Part shown: piece by piece, positions 38,007 through 45,810 of the stretch
Layout of the letters: each line of letters begins with the position of its first letter
How positions within the stretch are numbered: position 1 is the stretch's first letter
Assembly: GCF_902859645.1 (NCBI RefSeq)
Contig: NZ_CADIJR010000018.1
Location: 1-64,000, forward strand
Length of the DNA stretch: 64,000 bases
Direction of reading: 5' to 3'
From: Achromobacter insuavis
Lineage (GTDB): Bacteria > Pseudomonadota > Gammaproteobacteria > Burkholderiales > Burkholderiaceae_B
The notes under the pieces: model-generated
Databases searched by the model: none
Told to the model about the DNA's origin: nothing
What the model saw: only the letters and a program-made list of their open reading frames with translations
Translations under genes and position numbers: made by a program

Positions 38007-39362
38007 TCAGGCGGCGCCGGGGTTGAGATGGGCGCGCATGCGGTCCACCATCCGGGGCGCGGCCCCGAGGTAGTGGGCCGGATCGCACAGCCGTTCGATC
38101 TGGTCCGCGCCGAGCCGCTGCGCGACCCGCGCGTCCTCGCGCAGCACGTCGGCCAGGCGGCGGCGCGACGTGGCCGCCTCGCGGCAGGCGTCGTAGACCA
38201 CGTCATGCGCGGTCTGGCGGCCGATGTGCGGCGCCAGCCCCATCATCACGGCCTCGGCCACGATCAGGCCGCCGGACAGATCCAGGTTGCGCGCCATGCG
38301 CGCGGTGTCCACTTCCAGTCCGCCGAGCATGAAGCGGGCCTGGCGCAGCGAGCCGGCCGTCAGCACGAAGGCCTCGGGCACGGCCGACCATTCGATGTGC
38401 CAGGGGCCGGTGGCGCGCTCGAAGTCCTGCAGCATGGCGTCCAGCGCCAGCCCGGCGTGCTGGCGCACGGTCTTGGACGCCGCCCACATCAGCTCGCACG
38501 AAATTGGATTGCGCTTCTGCGGCATGGTGCTGGAGGCGCCGCGGCCCTTCACGAACGGCTCGAACGCCTCGCCCAGCTCGTTGGTCATCATCAGCATGAT
38601 GTCGACCGCGATCTTGCCCAGCGAGCCGCACACCAGCGCCAGGAACTGCACCGTTTCGGCCAGGCCGTCGCGCGCCACGTGCCAGGTCACCGGCGCGGCG
38701 CCCAATCCCAGTTCGTCCATCAGGGCGCCATGCACCGCCAGCCCCTGCTCGCCGAGCGAGGCCAGCGTGCCGGCCGCGCCGCCGAATTGCCCGATCAGCA
38801 CCCGCGGCCGCAATTGCGCCAGGCGTTCGCGATGGCGCCGCAGCATCAGCAGCCAGACGGCCGCCTTGTAGCCGAACGTGATCGGCAGGGCGTGCTGCAG
38901 GTGGGTGCGGCCCGCCATGGGGGTGTCGCGGTATTCGCGCGCCAGGTTGTCGAGGATGGCGTCCAGCGCCGCCAGGTCGGCGTCCACCAGTTCCAGCGCC
39001 TCGCGCACCTGCAGCACGGTGGCGGTGTCCATGATGTCCTGCGTGGTCGCGCCCCAGTGCAGGTATTCGCCCTCCGGGCCGCATTGGCGCGACAGCTGGT
39101 GCACCAGCGGCAGGATCGGATAGCCGACGATCTCGGTCTCCTCGCGCAGCAGCGCCATGTCGAGGGCGGCGGCGTCGGCGCGGGCCTCGATGGCGCGGGC
39201 GGCCTCGGCCGGGATCACGCCCAGCCGGCCCTGCACCCGCGCCAGCGCGACTTCGGTTTCCACATAGCGCCGCACGGTGGCGGCGTCGTCGAACACGGCC
39301 CGCATCGCGGCGGTGCCGAACATGTCTTTGAACAGGGTGGATTCGAGGACCGAGACTGGCAT
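38007..39362 (-). CDS. Class II lyase of the adenylosuccinate lyase / 3-carboxymuconate cycloisomerase group
   Basis: The 451-residue helical tetramer-forming protein shows the three superfamily regions: HWGATTQD (102-109), GRTHLQHALP (151-160) and the signature GASSTMPQKRNP (275-286) with the catalytic serine. Members cleave C-N or C-O bonds and release fumarate, or cycloisomerise carboxymuconate. A fumarase in the same operon favours a fumarate-releasing C-N lyase over muconate chemistry, since no other protocatechuate genes are present. It is the first gene, and its promoter overlaps the palindromic operator at 39363-39396. The exact substrate, for example an N-substituted aspartate, is inference. 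Confidence 0.88.
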   Translation of the reverse strand: MPVSVLESTLFKDMFGTAAMRAVFDDAATVRRYVETEVALARVQGRLGVIPAEAARAIEARADAAALDMALLREETEIVGYPILPLVHQLSRQCGPEGEYLHWGATTQDIMDTATVLQVREALELVDADLAALDAILDNLAREYRDTPMAGRTHLQHALPITFGYKAAVWLLMLRRHRERLAQLRPRVLIGQFGGAAGTLASLGEQGLAVHGALMDELGLGAAPVTWHVARDGLAETVQFLALVCGSLGKIAVDIMLMMTNELGEAFEPFVKGRGASSTMPQKRNPISCELMWAASKTVRQHAGLALDAMLQDFERATGPWHIEWSAVPEAFVLTAGSLRQARFMLGGLEVDTARMARNLDLSGGLIVAEAVMMGLAPHIGRQTAHDVVYDACREAATSRRRLADVLREDARVAQRLGADQIERLCDPAHYLGAAPRMVDRMRAHLNPGAA

Positions 39363-39396
39363 AAATGTACGCTCTTAAAAAGTTGTACGTACATTT
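39363..39396. promoter_or_regulatory. Operator-like palindromes between the lyase operon and its GntR regulator
   Basis: A 9-bp inverted repeat, AAATGTACG/CGTACATTT, spans 39363-39396. The right arm overlaps a perfect 10-bp palindrome, TGTACGTACA, at 39384-39393. HutC-subfamily GntR proteins bind sites of the form GT-N-TA-N-AC, so the site fits the adjacent regulator. It starts one base from the lyase start codon, so binding would block that operon. Confidence 0.7.
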
Positions 39397-39486
39397 AAGC
39401 AGGGCCGTCGGCGGGCGTCAATGCCGGGGAATACCCGCGCCCGGGCAGCAGATAGAATGGAGCCTGTCGCATACACCCCCGGTTCC

Positions 39487-40209
39487 ATGTCCATCTCGCT
39501 GTACACCCGCATCTCCGAAGAACTGGCACGACGGATCGCCGGCGGCGTGTATGCCGTGGGGGCCGTGCTGCCGTCCGAGAACGCCCTGGCCGAAGAGTTC
39601 GACGCCAGCCGCCACACCTTGCGGGCGGCATTGCGCCAGTTGCAGGACCTGGGGTTGATCGCGCGCCGGCGCGGCAGCGGCACCGTGGTCACGGCGGCCC
39701 GGCCCAAGGCCGGTTTCAGCCAGTCGCTGCGGTCGCTGGAAGACCTGGTGCAACTGGCCGCGCGCACGCCGCGCACCATCCTGCAGGTGCAGGAAATCGT
39801 GGCCGACCTGGAGCTGGCCGCGCGCCTGGGCGTCGGGCCCGGCACGCGCTGGCTGCGCTTCGCCTCCACCCGCGGCACGCCGGGGCAGGCGCCGGTGGTG
39901 TGGACCGAGCTGTACGTGGATGCCCATTACAAGGGCGTGCGCAAGCTGGCGCGCCAGCATCCCGACCGGCTGGTGTCGGAATTGATCGAGGAACACTACG
40001 GCCGCCGCATCGCGTCGGTGGAGCAGACCATCTCGGCCTGCGCCATGCCGGCCGCGGTGGCGGGCGAATTGCAGGTGACGCCCGAGTCGCCCGGCCTGCT
40101 GATCCTGCGCCACTACAAGGACCAGGCCGGACAGATCGTGGAAGCGTCGTGCTCGTACCATCCGGCCGGGCGCTACGAGTTTTCGACGACGCTGATCCGC
40201 GAGCACTGA
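39487..40209 (+). CDS. GntR-family regulator, HutC subfamily (UTRA domain)
   Basis: About 240 residues: a GntR winged helix (YTRISEELARRIAGGVYAVG, LPSENALAEEFDASRHTLRAALRQL, IARRRGSGTVV) and a C-terminal UTRA domain (WLRFASTRGTPGQAPVVWTELYV, HYGRRIASVEQTISA). ATG 39487 gives the normal HutC length; an ATG at 39457 is an alternative. It is divergent from the lyase-Bug-fumarase operon with the palindromic operator between, so it is almost certainly the local repressor. The effector would be the substrate or a product of that operon. Confidence 0.92.
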   Translation: MSISLYTRISEELARRIAGGVYAVGAVLPSENALAEEFDASRHTLRAALRQLQDLGLIARRRGSGTVVTAARPKAGFSQSLRSLEDLVQLAARTPRTILQVQEIVADLELAARLGVGPGTRWLRFASTRGTPGQAPVVWTELYVDAHYKGVRKLARQHPDRLVSELIEEHYGRRIASVEQTISACAMPAAVAGELQVTPESPGLLILRHYKDQAGQIVEASCSYHPAGRYEFSTTLIREH

Positions 40210-40235
40210 GCCGGTTGATCCCGGCGCCGCCGCGC

Positions 40236-40370
40236 CTACACCGCGTACACCACGCGGTGCGCTTCGGTCGGCAGCGGCAGGTCCCAGCGGTGCAGCATGC
40301 CCAGCAGGGTCTTGTTCGGCAGCGACGTGTCGCGCCGGGCGTTGCGCCGCAGCAGCTCGGGTGCGCTTTC
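40236..40370 (-). pseudogene. 3'-terminal remnant of an unidentified gene
   Basis: Reading the minus strand gives about 42 residues in good high-GC codon usage, ending LPTEAHRVVYAV and a stop, with RDTSLPNKTLLGMLHRWDL before it. Upstream, an in-frame TAG at 40371-40373 and the switch to AT-rich DNA end the frame, and there is no start codon. It looks like the tail of a gene truncated at the left edge of the foreign-looking patch. I do not recognise the parent protein. Confidence 0.5.
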
Positions 40371-40476
40371 CTAACACCAAGACTCTGCCCCGGCCTGTCT
40401 AGCAGTCCCCGTTGGACGGCCTTTTTTTACCGCAGCCTGAGACTAGTCTTTTTTTTAATACTCGTATGCCTGCGCA

Positions 40477-40905
40477 TTACCCCAGCAACATGAACGGCAG
40501 ATCGCCGAATCCCCAAATCAGCGTTCCGATCAGAAACAGATATAGCTCAACATAGTGAAATCGCTGCGAGAGTGCGCGATTTGCCTTATCAAGGATAGCT
40601 CGTGAGTCCCGTTCAATTTGATCGAAAATTTGTTGAATTTGCTGCTCGGTGAACTTGAACTCTTCCTTTCGAGCCAACAAGTCAGCTTTCTGTTCGGCCA
40701 GCGGCTTCGCCAATGCATCGGGGGCGGCAAGTAGTAGGCGAGCTGGGAGATCGATGGAGGCGAACCACACGGCCACAGCCGTGATCAGAGCGCCGGACCG
40801 CGCAAACCAGGTTCCATCTTTCAGCAAGAAACTTAGGAAGATGCCCGAGATTCCGGCAACGAGGCTCCAGAACAAGGCCTTTTTTTCAAATCGAGTTATT
40901 TCCAT
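40477..40905 (-). CDS. Unknown membrane protein with a central coiled-coil-like helix
   Basis: The product of about 142 residues has two hydrophobic segments near the N-terminus (about 9-28 and 37-52), a charged helical region (about 68-112, rich in E, K, Q, R) and a C-terminal hydrophobic segment (about 118-136). ATG 40905 (MEITRFEKK) is preferred; an ATG at 40956 adds an odd cysteine-rich lead. Neither has a good ribosome site. Base composition is clearly AT-richer than the flanking genes, suggesting transfer. I do not recognise the family; the layout recalls small membrane effectors of mobile or defence loci, but that is only a resemblance. Confidence 0.6.
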   Translation of the reverse strand: MEITRFEKKALFWSLVAGISGIFLSFLLKDGTWFARSGALITAVAVWFASIDLPARLLLAAPDALAKPLAEQKADLLARKEEFKFTEQQIQQIFDQIERDSRAILDKANRALSQRFHYVELYLFLIGTLIWGFGDLPFMLLG

Positions 40906-41520
40906 TTTGCAGCACGTTATGTGTGTGTAGGCCAGCGCAAAAAAACTCCAATCCATTAGATCGGATCATACAAAAGAGAATTGTTTTTAATGGCACAGAG
41001 GAATAAAGCGTCCTGTTTACCATACCTTATTCGTTGATGGCTTGAGAGATTCGCGAAGCAATAAGGAGCGAATGCGTCATGCAGTACTGCATGCCACGCC
41101 TGGATCTAAAGCCGCGAGCATACCGATATGCAGATTGGTAGGTGTCTGCGCCAGGTATGCGGAGACAACATTGCACTGGCACGCATCTGATGTTTATTTA
41201 ATATGATGTGCTTGATGTGCTGGTATGTTGAGTTGCGCTCGCGAACCATTTTGCTCCGGTCTGATTTTTTTCGGCCGTAGCTATACCGCCTGGAAATGCA
41301 GCGAAAGTTCGCTGCAAGAGTTCATCACGTTCGGTCCGCCCGGACCAAAGCTGCACAGTGGAACGTGTGACGGGTAGGCAGACAAGCAGCGCACACGCCC
41401 GCAGCGGCGCTTCGAAAAATTACAGTGTGCCCACCGCTTGGTCAGTGGTAGGCGCCGGTCTTTTAACGACCGACGCCTTCGCCAGGCAGGCGCAACGAAA
41501 GATCCAACTGAGGCTCCACT
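40906..41520. other. AT-richer gap with several perfect palindromes and no convincing gene
   Basis: No credible coding frame is visible. Structures seen are CATGCAGTACTGCATG at 41078-41093 (16-bp perfect palindrome), GCATACC/GGTATGC at 41118-41124 and 41154-41160, and TGCAGCGAA-AG-TTCGCTGCA at 41297-41316. A near-perfect hairpin (AGGCG, CGGTC / GACCG, CGCCT) lies at 41450-41478. Composition differs from the rest of the window. It may be a mobile-element remnant or hold structured RNA or protein-binding sites. Confidence 0.6.
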
Positions 41521-41583
41521 TCACCTGCTAAGTCTGGGCGGATTGCGCAGGGCGAATACATGCGCGCAGAAACCCGGTGTCAT
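41521..41583 (-). CDS. Short frame of 20 codons with a strong ribosome binding site
   Basis: On the minus strand AGGAG is followed by six bases and ATG, then 20 codons (MTPGFCAHVFALRNPPRLSR) and TGA. The spacing and Shine-Dalgarno match are the best in the surrounding 2 kb. It could be a leader peptide, a small protein, or the 5' remnant of a gene whose body was lost at the border of the AT-rich patch. Coding status is uncertain. Confidence 0.3.
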   Translation of the reverse strand: MTPGFCAHVFALRNPPRLSR

Positions 41584-41742
41584 GGGTTTCTCCTGGAAAG
41601 GCGGTAAAGCCAACAACACGGTCTTGCGGGGAAGGACGCGGATGGATGTGTTGCGCTTTCGGAATTGCGTCTGCCGTGCGGGGGGGGGCAAGGCGGGAGA
41701 GTTCGAACAGCGAAGACGTGTTGCCCGGCGGACACGCGGCCG

Positions 41743-42786
41743 TCACAGCCGCGTCACCTGCAGCACCGCGTCGGCGAAGGCCTCGGGCGCTTCCTGCGGC
41801 AGGTTGTGGCCGATGCCGCCGGTGACGTCGACGTGCCGGTACTTGCCGCTGAACTGGCCGGCGTAGGCGGCGGGCGCGGGGTGCGGCGCGCCGTTGGCGT
41901 CGCTTTCCAGCGTGATGGTCGGCACCGCGATCTTCGGCGCCACGGCCAGGCGCCGCTCCAGGTCGTCGTAGCGCGCCTCGCCCTGGGCCAGGCCCAGGCG
42001 CCAGCGGTAGTTGTGGATGACGATGGCGACGTGGTCGGGGTTGGCGAACGCGCGGGCGCTGCGCGCATAGGTGGCGTCGTCGAAGCGCCATTGCGGCGAG
42101 GCCAGTTGCCAGATCAGCTTGTTGAAGGCGTCGACGTTGGTGGCGTAGCCGGCCGCGCCGCGCTCGGTGGCGAAGTAGAACTGGTACCACCACTGGAACT
42201 CGGCCTGCGGCGGCAGCGGCTTGCGGTTGCCTTCCTGGCTGCCGATCAGGTAGCCGCTGACCGACACCAGCGCCTGGCAGCGTTCGGGCCAGAGCGCGGC
42301 CATGATGTTGGCGGTGCGCGCGCCCCAGTCGAAGCCGGCGATCACGGCCTTGCCGATCTTCAGGGCGTCCATCAGCTCGATGATGTCGACCGCCACCACC
42401 GCCTGTTCGCCGTTGCGCGCGGTGTCGGCCGACAGGAAGCGGGTCGAGCCGTAGCCGCGCAGGTAGGGCACGATGACGCGGTAGCCGGCGGCGGTCAGGC
42501 GCGGCACGACGTCGATGAAGCTGTGGATGTCGTAGGGCCAGCCGTGCAGCAGGACCGCGACCGGGCCGTTGGCCGGACCGGCGTCGACGTAGCCGATATC
42601 CAGGTCGCCGGCGCGGATCTGGCGCAGGCCGCTGAAGGCGGCCGCGCCGCTGGCGCGAGGGGCGGTGGGCGCGGCGCCCTGGGCGCGTGCGCTGGCGCCC
42701 AGGCCCAGGTTCAAGAGGCTGGCGCCGGCCAGGGCCGAGGTGGTGCCGAGCAGGCGGCGGCGTTGGGTATCGATGGGGTCCGGCAT
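41743..42786 (-). CDS. Exported alpha/beta hydrolase, epoxide hydrolase-like
   Basis: This 347-residue protein starts at ATG 42786 with a twin-arginine-type signal (QRRRLLG at 8-14, hydrophobic stretch, cleavage after ARAQ). The hydrolase fold has the oxyanion motif HGWP (81-84), nucleophile Asp153 in GFDWGA, and a C-terminal GHNLPQE histidine. The Asp nucleophile in a G-x-D-W-G elbow is typical of epoxide hydrolases and haloalkane dehalogenases rather than esterases. Tat export suggests the periplasm. Its 5' end is divergent from a serine hydrolase gene. The substrate is unknown. Confidence 0.87.
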   Translation of the reverse strand: MPDPIDTQRRRLLGTTSALAGASLLNLGLGASARAQGAAPTAPRASGAAAFSGLRQIRAGDLDIGYVDAGPANGPVAVLLHGWPYDIHSFIDVVPRLTAAGYRVIVPYLRGYGSTRFLSADTARNGEQAVVAVDIIELMDALKIGKAVIAGFDWGARTANIMAALWPERCQALVSVSGYLIGSQEGNRKPLPPQAEFQWWYQFYFATERGAAGYATNVDAFNKLIWQLASPQWRFDDATYARSARAFANPDHVAIVIHNYRWRLGLAQGEARYDDLERRLAVAPKIAVPTITLESDANGAPHPAPAAYAGQFSGKYRHVDVTGGIGHNLPQEAPEAFADAVLQVTRL

Positions 42787-42943
42787 GGCGGGTCTCCGAG
42801 AAAGGGAAGTGACAGGTTGTGGTGCCGTTGTAGCCAGGCGCGCGGACCCGGGGGTGTCGCAATGTACGGCGCGGGCGGGCAGATACATTGGGACTTGAAT
42901 CTCGACCGCGCGATGCCTGTTGTGCAATCGGCGCGGACTTGGC

Positions 42944-44143
42944 ATGATCCGCGCCATGGCTACGGACCCGACCTCCCGCATCACGCGCCCGCGCGCACGC
43001 CGCCCGGGCCGCGCCGCCTGGCGGCTGGCCCTGGGGCTGGCCGCGCTGGCGGCCGCCGCCTATGCGGCCACCGCCGTGATGGAGATCCCGCCGCCGCACA
43101 CGTTGTGGCGGCTGGAAGTGTCGGCGCCGTCGCGCCGCGGCGATCTGTTGCCGGCGCGGGTCGTGCCGGCCTCGGCCACGCCATCCGTGCTGGCGGCCAG
43201 CGCGTGGCCGCCGCCCGCCACGGTGCCGTGGAAGGGCGCCGAAATCCCGTTCGAGCAGTTCCTGCAAAGCACCGCCACCAACGCGCTGGTGGTGCTGCGC
43301 GACGGCCAGCTGGAATACGAGTGGTATCGGCCGGGCGTGCGCGCCACCGACACGCAGTCGTCATGGTCGATGGCCAAGTCGGTGGTGTCGCTGCTGGTGG
43401 GCCAGGCGATCGCGCGCGGCGAACTGCGCGAGGACGACCGCCTGACCGCGCTGCTGCCCGAACTGGCGGGCGCGGGCGACTACGACCGCGTCACGCTCGG
43501 GCATCTGCTGGACATGGCCTCGGGCATCGACGTGTCGGAGAACTACCGGGCCTACTGGCCCTTCACCGGCACTGCGCGCATGTACCTGACGCGCGACCTG
43601 GCCGGCTTTGCGCGCGATCACCGGCGCATGCATTTCACGCCGGGCAGCGACGGCGACTACCGCAGCATCGACACCCAGCTGCTGGGCATGGCGCTGACGC
43701 GGGTCACCGGCAAGCCGTTGGCCGACCTGCTCGCCGAGCGGCTCTGGGGCCCGATGGGCGCGGAGTCCGCCGCCACCTGGAACGTGGACCGGCCCGGCGG
43801 CGTCGAGAAGGCTTTCTGCTGCCTGAACGCCACGGCGCGCGACTTCGCCCGGGTCGGGCAGCGCGTGCTGGAGTCCGGGCAGGGCGGCGGCCTGGTGCCG
43901 GCCGCCTGGGTGGCGCGCATCGCGCGTCCCGCGCCGCATCCGGTCGATGGCTGGGGCTACGCCGCGCAATGGTGGCAGCTGGACCCCGCGGGCGGGCCGG
44001 ACTTCGCGGCCGTCGGCATCCACGGCCAGTACCTGTACGTCCATCCTGGCCGGCGCGTGGTGATCGTCAAGCTCAGCGACTACGGCGAGAACCAGGACGA
44101 GCGGGAAACCTACGCGGTCCTGCGGGCGATCGCCGATCGTTGA
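42944..44143 (+). CDS. Serine hydrolase of the beta-lactamase (class C / PBP4*) family
   Basis: The 399-residue protein has a basic N-terminus, one membrane helix or uncleaved signal (about 26-46), and a beta-lactamase-type domain. The catalytic motif is S-M-A-K (Ser142 to Lys145). Its surroundings (SSWSMAKSVVSLLVGQAI, LLDMASGIDVSENY, and HGQYLYVHPGRRVVIVKLS near the end) match the 6-aminohexanoate-dimer hydrolase/esterase group. That group is usually not antibiotic-degrading. ATG 42944 or 42956 are both possible and neither has a clear ribosome site. It converges on the LuxR gene. Confidence 0.86.
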   Translation: MIRAMATDPTSRITRPRARRPGRAAWRLALGLAALAAAAYAATAVMEIPPPHTLWRLEVSAPSRRGDLLPARVVPASATPSVLAASAWPPPATVPWKGAEIPFEQFLQSTATNALVVLRDGQLEYEWYRPGVRATDTQSSWSMAKSVVSLLVGQAIARGELREDDRLTALLPELAGAGDYDRVTLGHLLDMASGIDVSENYRAYWPFTGTARMYLTRDLAGFARDHRRMHFTPGSDGDYRSIDTQLLGMALTRVTGKPLADLLAERLWGPMGAESAATWNVDRPGGVEKAFCCLNATARDFARVGQRVLESGQGGGLVPAAWVARIARPAPHPVDGWGYAAQWWQLDPAGGPDFAAVGIHGQYLYVHPGRRVVIVKLSDYGENQDERETYAVLRAIADR

Positions 44144-44207
44144 GCCGGCGCCGTGCCGGGGGCCTGGCCGATCACTGCCTGCCGGCCGCGCCGGCGCGTG
44201 ACGCCGG

Positions 44208-45653
44208 CTACAGCAGGCCCGAGGTCAGCGCCTTGAGCGTGGCGGCCGCGCGGGTCGAGCATTCCAGCTTGCGGAACACGCTCTCGACATGGGTGCGCAC
44301 CGTGCTGGGGCTGATGTTCAGGGCGCGCGCCGCTTCCTTGTTGCTGGCCCCCAGGCTGATCTGCCGCAGCACCTCGAGTTCGCGTTGCGACAGTGGCGAG
44401 ACGGCGCGGCGCGGGGCGGCGGTCTCGCCGCCCGCCGCGGCGATGGCGGCCTCGGCCACGTCGGCGTCGTAGCGGCCGGCGGCGGCCTCCTGGCGCAGTT
44501 GCCGCGCCGCGTCCGCCAGCGCAAGCGCGGGACGCCAGGGGCGGTCCTCGAGCAGCGCCTGCAAGGTCACGCAGGCGGCCAGCACGCGCTGGGGCAAGCC
44601 CAGAGCCGCGCCCGCCGCGCCGCGGAAATAGCCGCTGCCGTCCAGCCGTTCGTAGGCATACGAGGCCAGTTCGGCGGCCTCGCTCAGGCCCTTGATCTGG
44701 CGCGCCGCGCGCGCGGTCCAGTAGGGCATCAGGCGCACCTGCTCCCATTGGTCCGGCGACAGCTTGCCGGCGGTGTTCCACAGGCGGTTCGGCAGCGCGG
44801 CGCGGCCGATGCCGTGGACCAGCGCGGCGGCCTGCAAGCGCGCCTCCGTCGCCGCGTCCAGGTCGAGCCGCGCGGCGGTGGCCACCGCCAGCGCCGCCAC
44901 CCGGCGCGAATAGCCGGCCAGCCAGGGCAGCTTGAGTTCGGCCACGTCGGCCAGCAGCGTCAGCGCGGCGGGCGCGCCGGGGCGGCCGCCGGCCAGGTTC
45001 CAGTCGGCGCCGTCGGGCGGATCGGCGTCGATCCGGTCGAGCCAGGCCGGGCCGTGGCGCACGGCCAGCGCGGCGACGTCGGCGGGATACTTGGCGCCGG
45101 CCTGCTGGCGCAGGAAGTCCAGCGCGCTGTCGCGGCCATGGGCGCGGCTGAGGATCTCCAGGTCGCTGGCGGCGTTGACGATGAACGCCAGCGGCGAGAC
45201 GGCGTCGCCGCCCAGCGCCTGCGGCATGCCCTTGCCGTCGTGGCGCTCGAAGGCGTGGCGCAGCCCGGCCACCACCGCGTCGGGCATGCCCAGGCTGACG
45301 GCGACGTCGCCGGAGATCTCGCAATGGATCAGCGCCAGCGGCACGATCAGCGACTGCGTGCGCGCATCCAGCGGCGGCAGGGTCTGCGCCATCATGGCCT
45401 CGCGCGAGGCGATGTCGTCGCCCAGCAGTTCGGCGAAGCCGCCGGCGTTGGCGGTGCAGCCGGACCAGCGCAGCAGCGCCACCGCGCGGGCGTGGTCCTG
45501 GCCGGCCGCATCCAGGCCGTGCGCCGCGGCCAGCAGGCCCGCCAGGCAGGCGGTGCGGCGCGAATGGTCGGTGGCGCGGCCCATGCTGAGGTCGCCGATG
45601 AAGGCCATGGCCAGCACGGCGTCGGTCAGTTCAATGGCGCTATCGGCGATCAT
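44208..45653 (-). CDS. LuxR-type regulator with degenerate HD-GYP domains
   Basis: About 481 residues from ATG 45653. An N-terminal HD-like region (ATDHSRRTACLAG, then RHDGKGMP at about 155) is followed by a second HD-GYP-like region with VHGIGRAALP, SPDQWEQVRLMPYWTARA and ERLDGSGYFRG. A C-terminal LuxR helix-turn-helix follows (about 415-481: LSQRELEVLRQISLG, NKEAARALNISPSTVRTHV). The HD dyad reads His-Gly and the HHE-type motif reads YERLDGSGY, so cyclic-di-GMP hydrolysis is unlikely. It probably senses a ligand and controls the divergent secreted hydrolase 157 bp away. Confidence 0.85.
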   Translation of the reverse strand: MIADSAIELTDAVLAMAFIGDLSMGRATDHSRRTACLAGLLAAAHGLDAAGQDHARAVALLRWSGCTANAGGFAELLGDDIASREAMMAQTLPPLDARTQSLIVPLALIHCEISGDVAVSLGMPDAVVAGLRHAFERHDGKGMPQALGGDAVSPLAFIVNAASDLEILSRAHGRDSALDFLRQQAGAKYPADVAALAVRHGPAWLDRIDADPPDGADWNLAGGRPGAPAALTLLADVAELKLPWLAGYSRRVAALAVATAARLDLDAATEARLQAAALVHGIGRAALPNRLWNTAGKLSPDQWEQVRLMPYWTARAARQIKGLSEAAELASYAYERLDGSGYFRGAAGAALGLPQRVLAACVTLQALLEDRPWRPALALADAARQLRQEAAAGRYDADVAEAAIAAAGGETAAPRRAVSPLSQRELEVLRQISLGASNKEAARALNISPSTVRTHVESVFRKLECSTRAAATLKALTSGLL

Positions 45654-45810
45654 GGGGACAGGCGGGGCGATGAATGGGGGCGGCAGGAGAGGGCGGGAAG
45701 GCGAGAACCGGCGCATCGGTCAATCATCCGATACCGCGCGACCGGCGGGAAAACGACACTGGCGTCAACCAAGCGCCACGTCGGCGTTTGATCCCGAAAA
45801 AGGAATCTCC

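Noticed and set aside
35311-38073. Long plus-strand frame opposite the fumarase and Bug genes
   Set aside because: Antisense shadow caused by high GC; no signal, motif or ribosome site, and both minus-strand genes are convincing.
41450-41478. Hairpin considered as an integron attC-like site
   Set aside because: No conserved GTTRRRY core pair or cassette structure accompanies it; recorded only as an imperfect hairpin.
41680-41688. Run of nine G residues, possible phase-variable tract
   Set aside because: It lies downstream of a stop codon, outside any convincing gene or promoter, so slippage has no evident target.
41438-41866. Plus-strand frame of about 140 codons at the edge of the AT-rich patch
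   Set aside because: Arginine/serine-rich translation without domain, no ribosome site, and its end overlaps the well-supported exported hydrolase gene.
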